DNA of 64,000 nt from Oasisia sp. SBJ-2009 (lineage: Eukaryota > Annelida > Polychaeta > Sabellida > Siboglinidae), in contig OZ024865.1 of NCBI GenBank assembly GCA_964017155.1, positions 18,464,087 through 18,528,086 on the forward strand, in the 5' to 3' direction. Position 1 is the first letter of the stretch. The number at the start of each line of letters is the position of its first letter. Position numbers and translations under genes: made by a program. The notes beneath the pieces were generated by a model. That model was not told the origin of the DNA, searched no databases, and worked only from the letters and a program-made list of their open reading frames with translations. Shown here piece by piece: positions 51,501-63,500 of the stretch.

Positions 51501-54500
51501 TACAGCAGAACAATTAAAGTCAAAGGATCCAAAATGATCCAGTTGTCAAGTGAAATTAATTGAATCTAGTGATGTCACATCTTGAAGACAAACATTTGCA
51601 ATTATATAGTTTGTTGCCCTAAATATGATGAGTCAGAAGCCTCCTACCATAAACAGTACTCCTACTTCCCAATATGCCAGCTTGCCTAACACTGAAAGAT
51701 AAACTGTTGAAGTGCAAAATACAATTACGCAACATGTTGCAGACATCGACCCGAGTTTGATCAAAGTGACCGGGTATCGAACCGACTACAACGTGACTGC
51801 CATGGTTGATGTGAACAACGCCACCTGCCAGCCCGTGACAACTCCGCAATCCGACAAGTCGTTCCGTCTAGAGGTCGAGTTGCTGACTCGCCCCGACAGC
51901 CTCACTCTGACCGTGGTGCTGGCCGGGGGGGAATGTCTTGACTTCCCGGCCACGATGGTGTACACGGAGCGTGACAACTCAGTCATGCTCCCATACCACA
52001 ACAACCCTGATTTCTGCGACAATGAGCCAGGGAAATGTGTGTTCAAGTGCGACTGCAGCGACACCAAATGTCATCGTTTGGTTCTCATCATCCTCAGTGC
52101 CCCCACAGGGCCGCGCGGGTTGTGTGAAATATTCATTGATTAGAATTGAACCAAGTTGCTTGTGTTGTTTCCGTTGAAGCGAGACGAGGACTGTATTACC
52201 ACTTCCTTTATATACTGGTTATACTGTACGATGCACTCGTTAAAATCATCCTGGACAAAGTAACTCAACTGATTGACTTATGTTCCAGAAGAACATCTGG
52301 ATTACCAGATTGCTACCTCCTGGTAGATCCCACATGCTGGTAATCCATCTGTGATATCTAACGTTCTACTTTAAAATTGCACCCTCCATACCAGATCTTA
52401 CTTAAAGGGAGTGTGTCACCTGTATTCATACTTATTTTTTATTGTACAGTTATGTTATACAGTACAACTTACATATATTGTAAGGTACTGAAAATACAAA
52501 TAGGTTTTAACAAAGCAGAACCAATGTTAGAATTTAACCGTTCAAGGTTTATAATATTGCCATTTAAATCGCTGTGTTTTCACTCAAATTCCCACATTGC
52601 AAGGATGGATAATTCACAGGAAGGTCATAACCTAACAGGGGTGGAGCTACAAATGCCCACACTCTGCAGACAATATGTCTTTTGCTGTTCACGCCGAAGA
52701 TTCGTCTGCGGGTAAACAATTAATTCATCACGAAGCATACAATTTCACCAACCAAAAGTGGTTTACTGAAACTGAATATTATAAAAGAAAACACTCCTTT
52801 TAAATAATATCACTAGGAAGTCATGAATCAACCAATGACGTACCGATGCATGCGGTGAGGTTGTGTTGGACGTAGCCGGCATGACAGTCACAGCGGAAAG
52901 TACCAACTGTGTTGGTACAGTTGGCATGGGCCCCACACGGGTGGTCGAGACATTCGTCTTTGTCTTTGTAGCAGTCGCCCCCTGTGAAACCGGAGGGACA
53001 GTCAGTGCACCCCGAGGCTGGGGCGCAGGGGGTTGTAGCACTGGCACAGTTGCATAGACGGGAACACTGCGGACCCCACTTGCCATCAGGGCAACCTGGA
53101 GTAAAAAAAGCACACTTACAAATCAAACATGTCTTGTCATGTTTTAGCACTTTGTGTATTGTCAACGTTCGGTGTGATGGTATGTTGTTATTTATGATGT
53201 GTCTGTTGACAGCATCTATGCAGACAAGTGATACATTGTTACTATAAAGTTATCTCTGCTTCTCATTAACATTTATATATATATGTATATGTATATATAT
53301 TTAAAACGTATATATATAAAATCTTCCTAATATGCGTTTAAAAAAGTTAAGGCAGTTCTTATATAGCGCAGTATCCAGTCCTCAGGACCGTTCAAAGCGC
53401 TTTACACTTTACTTCCCTGACAGACCTGTTCACTCAGACACCATCTCGGCTTCTCTGGGAAGCATCCAGCCATATGCTACAATTAATGCGCGAAGGCTGC
53501 TCGTACACATATCCACCACTGTCTATAGTCAGGTACTCATTTAAACAGCTGAGTGAACTGGAGCAATGTAGAGTGAAAAAACTTGCCCAAGGTTTTAACA
53601 CCGCAGCCAGGATTCGAACCCGGGTTCTCGTAGTCGAGAGTCTGAAGCTCTACCCCTGAGCCACTGCGCTCTACGTTTAGCATTATATGTATGTGTATGT
53701 GTATATATATATATATATATATGTATATATCCAATTTGATCCGGGATACGATTCTAATCGTAGTTTGCACTTGGCACGGCTTTTCTGCACTGACATTTTG
53801 GAATCCCATTGGCTGGCTAACACCGAATGACGTCAGTATATCGGCATCACCAGGAAAGTTCTTTGGATATTAAGTGCCATGCAGAGCAGGTACCATTTCT
53901 AATTGTATATCACATTTAAAAATTGATTGACAAACAATAAAGCAGAATATGCTGACTCTACCCTGTCTGCATTCTTTCATTTACTAAGCCCGAAACAATG
54001 TCTGCAGTTTGAATGTTTTTCTTTCATATTGTAAACATAAGATATGCCTGCATAATGGTAATATTGTAAACACAATATTCCAATATTAAACATTTGCTTC
54101 TGCATGTAATTGACACAGGTCTATAAGAGGCTTGTGTTCAAATCTATCAATACCTTTGAAATCCCACACATCAAGAGACGAACAAAGTATAACTGATTCA
54201 ACTGACTTCCGTCTAAAAACACGTGGGTTCTGCAGAACTGATAGTCTCCCTTTAAAGTGACATGGTCCGTTCTTGGCTTTTTATTTTTATTTCACAATCA
54301 TGTTATATGGTATAAATTATACCTATGATAACATAAAGACAGTCAAAATATGTTTTCATGTACCATTTAGGGGTTGAAAATAGACGCAGTAAGGGGTGCT
54401 TAACTCTGTTTACACATCGACCACGAGGCGTTTTCGAAACTGTTGTAGGCGTGGCTAAAAGCCCAGAAGGAAATGCATGATCATGCAATGCAGTATCACG

Positions 54501-57500
54501 TGAAATAAAAAGTCACGAACGGACCATGTCGCTTTAAGTAGGTGATTCTCCTTCACAGTGGCCATGTGTCTCACCTGTACATGTCCTGCCGTCCTGCTCA
54601 AGTAGGTAGCCATCTGGACAGCTGCAATTGTAGCCACCGTCCACATTGTGACACGTGTGTGAGCAGGTGTTTGTCTCATTGCTGGCACACTCGTCCTCAT
54701 CTGTCAAATGACAATGACTACATATGACACACAGTGTCTTCAGTAACAGTGACATGTCTACATATGACACGTGTTCCTGCTGCAGGTTATGTTTACACGA
54801 ACCTCAAAATCACACATCTAGAGCCGCCACACAGATAAATTCCTTGCCCCACTTTCCAGGATTCACACATATCTACTAAGCTTAATATCAATGCTCCTTC
54901 ATCCTGTTTTATATCCAACTCTGGGACTCTGTAACAACTGAGGCACCATCAGGTGTATATGGTCCTTAATAGATGGTCCTTAATAGATGGTCCTTAATAG
55001 ATGGTCCTTAATAGATGGTCCTTAATATATGGGCCTTAATATACGATCCTTAATGTATGGGCCTTAATGTACGGTGCTTAATCTACAGTCCTTAATATAC
55101 ACTCCTTAATGTATGGTCCTTAATATACACTCCTTAATGTATGGTCCTTAATATTCGCTCCTTAATAATAATAACAAGACAACTTCTATTGTAGCCTCGA
55201 TAAACCAGATTCCATGAAGTGGTAGCACTTTTCAGCCCCTCAACTCCGCCTGGGATATTATTGGGCTGCCAATGTAACCGCCGGGCGGCCTTACCCCAGA
55301 TTAGGGTAGAGACGCTGATTGGTTCTCAGACCGAATTTGAAATAATGAATTAAATAACGATACTTTTTTATCTGTCAAAATTAGAACTAGTCAAAATTAA
55401 AACTATACTAACACAAAATAGAAATACAAATTTGCAGTTATTTGTAAAACATAAATTACAGCAGGATCCGTGAGGTGGCAGCATTGTTTAGCCCCATATT
55501 GACAACATTCAAAAGCCAACCAGTCTTCTTGGTGAAGTTACGCAGCCGAGTGACAGTCGGTGAAGCGAGATTAGCCACCAAGCTCACAGGTGTTCATATT
55601 GTAAACAAAATCAAAGTATCATATGTAGTGATGTAGTGATCATAACCAGATACATTTTATCATCAAAGTAAAAGGAGAACGGAACAGAAAAATACGGTAC
55701 AGGAAAAATTTTCACAAAGGAAGATATAAGGTCATGAGGGAATATTTAGCGAAGATAGACTGGAATAACACACTGAAGAATAAGACAGCAACAGAATGCT
55801 GGAATATCTTAAAGAGGGAAATTGACTGCGTCGTTGACAAATTTGTCCCCTTGAAAAAACAAGGGAAAAGGTCAAAGAAGAAACACTTATCGAAGGAAGC
55901 CATTAGAAAAATCAAGTACAAGCAAATGATGTGGAAGACATATAGACATACTGGAAGTGAAGAAGACTATGCCATTTATAAAGAAGCACTTAATCAAGCT
56001 ACAGCTGAAATTAGAAATTCGAAGAGAAGCTATGAACAAAAAATAGCTTTCAACATAAAACAAGACAGCAAGAGTTTTTATGCGTATGTTCGAAGTAAAC
56101 AGAAAGTTCAAGATAAGGTCGGGCCACTAGAAGGTAGTGATGGAAACATAATAACGGAGGGATTCTTAATGGCAGAAAACCTAAATGAATACTTTAGTTC
56201 GGTGTTTACCAGGGAAGATATTAGTACATTACCAGTACTAGAGACTAAGTTCGAAGGAAGAGAGTGTGACTATTTAGGACAACTAACTGTAACCCCAAAA
56301 ATGGTAGCTATGAAAATAAGAGATATGAAGGATAATAAATCACCAGGAGTGGATGGGATTCCTCCCAAATTACTACTGGAAATTGTAGAACAAATTAGCA
56401 TACCACTTGCAACAGTGTTCAATTTGGCATTAGAGGAAGGAGTGGTTCCGGTAGAATGGAAAGAAGCAAACATCATACCATTATTTAAAAAAGGATCAAG
56501 AAGCAAGTCAGAGAACTATAGACCAGTGAGTTTAACATCGGTGATTTGTAAACTATTAGAAAGACTAATTAAAGATCACTTGGTTGATTTTCTTATTAAA
56601 AATAAATTGATAAACACATCTCAACATGGGTTTTTAAAAGCGAGGTCATGCTTAACAAATATGTTATGTTTTTTGGAAGATGTCACAAAGTGGGTAGATG
56701 AGGGATCACCAGTAGATATAATCTACTTAGATTTTAAAAAAGCCTTTGACAAAGTGCCACACCAAAGATTACTACTTAAACTAAAGGCCCATGGCATAGG
56801 AAATAGTATGATTAACTGGATAGAAAAATGGCTTATTGATAGAAGACAAAGAGTAGTAGTTGATGGGGAGGTTTCAAATTGGAAATCTGTTTTGAGTGGA
56901 GTACCGCAAGGATCAGTATTGGGACCTATTTTATTCTTAATATATATCAATGATTTGGATGATGACGTAACAAGCAAGGTGTTGAAGTTTGCGGACGACA
57001 CAAAAGTGTTTAGGAAAATAAAAAGTGATGCAGATAGACAGCATTTACAAGATGATCTAAATAAGTTGATAGAATGGTCTGAGAAATGGCAAATGCTGTT
57101 TAACTTTGGAAAGTGTAAGTGCCTCCACACAGGACATGGGAATGAAAATGCACAATATACAATGGGTGGTACTGTACTAAATACTACTGTAAAGGAAAAG
57201 GACTTAGGTTTAACCATTAGTGCTGACATGAAGGTATCAGAGCAGTGTGGAATTGCAGCAGCGAAGGCAAACCAAATTCTTGGATTAATTAGGCGAAATA
57301 TAGTATACAAAGAAAAAGAACTAATAATACCGCTTTATAAAACAATAGTTAGGCCTCATTTAGAATATTGTATACAAGCATGGAGGCCATATCACAAGAA
57401 GGATATTGATATGCTAGAAAGAGTACAAAGGAGAGCAACAAAAATGATACCAAAACTCAGGAATATTAGTTATGAAATGCGTCTAAAAGAATGTGGTCTA

Positions 57501-60500
57501 ACAACACTAGAAACCAGAAGATTGAGAGGAGATCAGATTGAGGTTTTTAAAATATTGAATGGGTATGAAAATATTGACAGAAATATTTTTTTCACGGTCA
57601 AGGAAGAGAGAAGGACTAGAGGACATGGAGTTGCATTAGCAAAGAAGCAGTGTAGACTAGATATTAGAAAATTTTCATTTTCCCAAAGAATAGTAAACGA
57701 ATGGAACAAATTATCAGCTGATTGTGTAGGTGCTAGAAGTGTTAATATGTTTAAAAATAAAATTGACATATACCTAAGACGGGCAGGGTATACTTAGATA
57801 GATAGGTTGGACTCTCGATAAGCCAAACGGCTTCCTTGTCCACCTGCCATCTAGAGTTGATTCTCTAGGTGGCAATCTTGTTAAATCTTGTTAAATCTTG
57901 TTAAACAATGGTAAGTCTTTCAACCAGTTTATAACCATCTTAGATTTAGCGTCATTTTCCTTTGTTTTACATTTCAGCATGACTTGTCACTTCAAGCATG
58001 ATACAGAAAATCTTCCTTATTACATAAATTTATCTACTTTCCGTAGGGGTAACAGTTTGTTTTTCCCTCCAATGTCTATTTTTCCTATCCAGGATTACTT
58101 TACTCTCTTAAATAAACTCCTGAAATAACAACAAATACATACGTAAATTCAATTTAAAATTGTGATATATATATATATGTAGTATGTATGTAGTAAATAG
58201 TATGTCAACTGAGAGAACTCCAGATATTTAGACTCCTCAATTAACCAAGATCAGCCACCTCAATTAACCACAGATATATGTACCTTGACAGTCAATGTTG
58301 TTAGCTGCAAGTTTGAGTCCCACAGGACAGAAACAAGCAACTGTTCCACTGGAATCATTCTGACACCCGTACGAACAGTTCAGCGATGCTCTCTCACAAA
58401 GGTTTAGCTCTGAAACATAGTGAAGATACTTGAATGACAGAAGATCTGGACACCATTTCACTGATGTTGTTAATTATTATTAAAGTTTATTTCAGACAAG
58501 ACGTCGTCCATATGTATACATAAAATACAATAAAAAAAAATTGAAAAAAGTACAATACATATAATACAACCAAAGCAATGATGTGATCAACGTAAAAATA
58601 TAAGTGTAAAGTTAAAAATAATTATGAATAAATATATCAAGAAATTAATTAAATAAGTTGTAAAAATAAATTTAAAAAATGTGATACAAAAAAATACAAT
58701 ACATATGTCATGTGTATAATAGCGACCTCCAGTATGTGTACATACAGCCCTTAAAATCAATATCAGTAATTAATAAAAAGAAGATTGTCCGACTGATGAA
58801 GACGACATAAAAGACTAAATATGGATGAACGAATGCGTTCATTAAAAGATTTGACGTAGTTGGTGGCAAACATAAAACTTGCACTACATCTTGAGGGTAG
58901 GTTGAGTAAAATTCTGAGGCTATTATTGTATGTGACGGTAATGCTTTTGAGGCTATATTTTTTTAATTTGCACCATAATTAAAAGCTCTTAAACCCAGTT
59001 TTGCACCTTAAAATCAATTTTGGTCCTTGGTTATAACAATGATCCTGAACACATACACACTATGACATGCCAAAGGTATACTGTCATTGATAGGTCATTG
59101 ATGTGTACATTGATGTGTAATTACTGTCCACTGTAACATTGGCGTTTAAAAACATTCTTACATTTAACAACGGATTTTGTTTAAGGGCAAATTTTCCTTA
59201 AGATCAATCCAATGATCCACACATTTTTCTGATGTATATGTGTTCTCAATTACCTCTCAAGAAACTTGTTTTGGTGTATATATATATAAAAGACAAGCTT
59301 CTTGAGAGGTAAATATGTACATACTGAACATAGTTCATCCATCACAAAAGCACTAATATACATTATGACAACAACACAATTTTTCTACAAATAATGACAA
59401 CTAAATAATTACGTATGTGCCCACACCATCTTAAAAGTGAAGTTTTGTATACACTCAAACACATCATGCATTAAATATGTATAGTTGATTAATGTCATAT
59501 TTAATAATAATGATTAAACTTGTGTATTAAACATGCACTGTTAGTAATGAATACTTAATTATAATTATACTTGTGTAGTACAAATTGGTTAGGAAATGTC
59601 TATGGAGCAGGGATTTGACTTACTGTCTTTACAGGTCGTATTATCCGTGTTTAGTTCGTAGCCAGGCATACATGAGCACACATAGTGGCCAGGCTTGTTG
59701 GTGCAAATCTGTTGGCAGTCGGATAATTTCTCTCCACATTCATCTATGTCTGCAAATGCACAATTGTTTTACAAATCTTGCAATAATCAAGCTAGCACTC
59801 ACAGGATTGTTACTGTTTCAACAACTCATCATACTCGTGATTTAAAAAAATTCTTTCAGAGTGTCTTTTTGAGGTATCTGCAGTTATTGTTATCCTTAAA
59901 AGAGGGTTTGCTAATGTACAGTTCATGACTATCAATGTTTATATACATTTAGGCCCAGTTCAGAAAGTTTTCGCTCATTAGCTAGTATTGATATCAATCA
60001 GACTCTGGGGACGTTCTTTCATAACTACTTTACATCTTTTACCAGATGTATTTTATCATTTAATAATATTGATGTTACTAGGATAGTTCACACAGATCCG
60101 GTAAAAAAATTTAGTTTATGCCTCCTCAAAATCTGAAGTTTATTACTTCAATCCAATGCAGCTTCAGTGGTTGGTCTGAGGGCAGATTTGGAGTGATCAA
60201 AACAAGAGTCTTTGGAATCTATTCCTCCGTTCTGTGACACTTGCCTGTGCAGTTCTTGCTGTCCTCTGCGAGTCTGTAGCCAGGGTCACAGTCACACACG
60301 TAGCCCGGCTGGACACTGACAAACCCTGGCACCTTGTTGATGCAACGTTGGGCACAGTCATGTAGTGGGTGGGCCTTGTCACACTCATTCACATCTAGAC
60401 AACAACAAAGTCATGTAGTAGGTGGGCCTTGTCACACTCATTCACATCTAGACAACAACAAAGTCATGTAGTGGGTGGGCCTTAATTGTCACACTCATTC

Positions 60501-63500
60501 CCGTCTAGGCAACAACAAAGTCATGTAGTGGGTGGGCCTTAATTGTCACTCATTCCCGTCTAGGCAACAACAAAGTCATGTAGTGGGTGGGCCTTAATTG
60601 TCACACTCATTCACGTCTAGGCAACAACAAAGTCATGTAGTGGGTGGGCCTTGTCACACTCATTCACATCTAGACAACAACAAAGTCATGTAGTGGGTGG
60701 GCCTTGTCACACTCATTCACATCTAGACAACAACAAAGTCATGTAGTGGGTGGGCCTTGTCACACTCATTCACATCTAGACAACAACAAAGTCATGTAGT
60801 GGGTGGGCCTTGTCACACTCATTCACATCTAGACAACAACAAAGTCATGTAGTGGGTGGGCCTTAATTGTCACACTCATTCGCGTCTAGACAACAACAAA
60901 GTCATGTAGTGGGTGGGCCTTAATTGTCACTCATTCACATCTAGACAACAACAAAGTCATGTAGTGTGTGGGCCTTGTCACACTCATTCACATCTAGACA
61001 ACAACAAAGTCATGTAGTGGGTGGGCCTTGTCACACTCATTCACATCTAGACAACAACAAAGTCATGTAGTGGGTGGGCCTTGTCACACTCATTCACATC
61101 TAGACAACAACAAAGTAATGTAGTGGGTGGGCCTTGTCACACTCATTCACATCTAGACAACAACAAAGACATGTAGTGGGTGGGCCTTGTCACACTCATT
61201 CACATCTAGACAACAACAAAGTCATGTAGTGGGTGGGCCTTGTCACACTCATTCACATCTAGACAACAACAAAGTCATGTAGTGGGTGGGCCTTGTCACA
61301 CTCATTCACATCTAGACAACAACAAAGTCATGTAGTGGGTGGGCCTTAATTGTCACACTCATTCACGTCTAGGCAACAACAAAGTCATGTAGTGGGTGGG
61401 CCTTGTCACACTCATTCACATCTAGACAACAACAAAGTCATGTAGTGGGTGGGCCTTGTCACACTCATTCACATCTAGACAACAACAAAGTCATGTAGTG
61501 GGTGGGCCTTAATTGTCACACTCATTCACGTCTAGGCAACAACAAAGTCATGTAGTGGGTGGGCCTTAATTGTCACACTCATTCCCGTCTAGGCAACAAC
61601 AAAGTCATGTAGTGGGTGGGCCTTAATTGTCACTCATTCCCGTCTAGGCAACAACAAAGTCATGTAGTGGGTGGGCCTTGTCACACTCATTCACATCTAG
61701 ACAACAACAAAGTCATGTAGTGGGTGGGCCTTGTCACACTCATTCACGTCTAGGCAACAACAAAGTCATGTAGTGGGTGGGCCTTGTCACACTCATTCAC
61801 GTCTAAACAACAACAAAGTCATGTAGTGGGTGGGCCTTGTCACACTCATTCACATCTAGGCAACAACAAAGTCATGTAGTGGGTGGGCCTTGTCACACTC
61901 ATTCATGTCTAGGCAACAACAAAGTCATGCAATGGGTGGGCCTTGTCACACTCATTCACATCTAGACAACAACAAAGTCATGCAATGGGTGGGCCTTGTC
62001 ACACTCATTCACATCTAGACAACAACAAAGTCATGTAGTGGGTGGGCCTTGTCACACTCATTCACATCTAGACAACAACAAAGTCATGTAGAGGGTTCAT
62101 CTTTAATAAACAACATCACATGTCAGATAAGTTCTTGTAAAGCACAATACCCAGGACTGCTTGAAACACCACTTCACTCACGACTAACTCACACTTCACC
62201 CACGTCCACACTACACTTCACCCGTGGCTACACTACACTTCACCCACGTCCACACTACACTTCACCCGTGGCTACACTACACTTCACCCACGTCCACACT
62301 ACACTTCACCCGTGGCTACACTACACTTCACCCACGTCCACACTACACTTCACCCGTGGCTACACTACACTTCACACGTGGCTTCACAACACTCCACCCA
62401 CAACTACACTATACACTACACTTCACCCATGGAGAGAGAAAGGGAGGGGGAAGAGTGGGAAAGCCTTAGGAGGAGGAGAGCAAGAGGGATAGGGAAATGG
62501 AGGGGGAGAGAGTGGTAATGGGAGAGGGAAGAGAGAGAGCGAGGGGGAGAAGGTACAGGGAGGGAGAGAGAGTTGGAAAGTGGTCGAGACGGAGTGGGAG
62601 ACAGAAACAGAGTGGCAGAGGGAGATGGAAGGGGGAAGATCGAGTTAGAAAGCAAGAAGGAGAGAATTGTTTGCCAGTCCACACTTGACCCTGCATTGTT
62701 AATAACTAATTCCATCTCTCTGTTAATGGTGACATCAGTTGCTCTGTGACACCCACCTACACACACCCCATCACTGGACTCATAGCCTGGTGGACACTGG
62801 CTACAGTTGAAGGCTGTGCCCTGGTCAGCCTCTTCCTCAGGGGTCAAGTCAGTGCAGTTGGTCCCTGCCGTACAGGGACCGTCTCCACAACCATCAAAGT
62901 CCTCAGTACAATGTGCTCCTGGAACATGTCAATAAATGTGTTACCATAATTCTGGAATCAGTGTTAACATAAGTTTTATTAGTAGTATTAAACCAGCATT
63001 GTTTGTAATTTTTAATATGTTCTAGTACAATAAACTGCCCATGAAATTGCACTTACTAATTGTTTTAAATTCAAATATGTTTAGAATGAAAGGCCATTAA
63101 TTAGTTTTAATGTGCTACACATCCAGTTTTCTCATGTTCAAGACAACTCATTTCAGTTCTACACCCCTAATCAGCTGTGACCATGCACTGAGTACGGCAT
63201 TCCCAGTGAAGTACGTACAGCAAAGTTGACAACCTCCTCTCAAGTCAAGATTTGGTAAAGAAATATGCATTTTATGAATAGGGATGTTACATATTTTTTG
63301 GAAAGTACAATCATCAGCCAGTAAAATGACCTGTACTATATTACACTGAGACCACAATACACTGATCTTGCTCCAGTTTTATACTATAACTGTTATCATC
63401 AATGGCGTCTGAGCATCGATCAAAAGCTAATCTGTCAGTTTCATTGTTACGTTCACCAACATCGTCATAGTTTCGAACATAATCATCGTCTGATATTGTT

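Noticed and set aside
60357..62090. CRISPR array
   Set aside because: Units are contiguous tandem repeats without unique spacers, and the genome is animal; the same applies to the 31- and 47-bp arrays.
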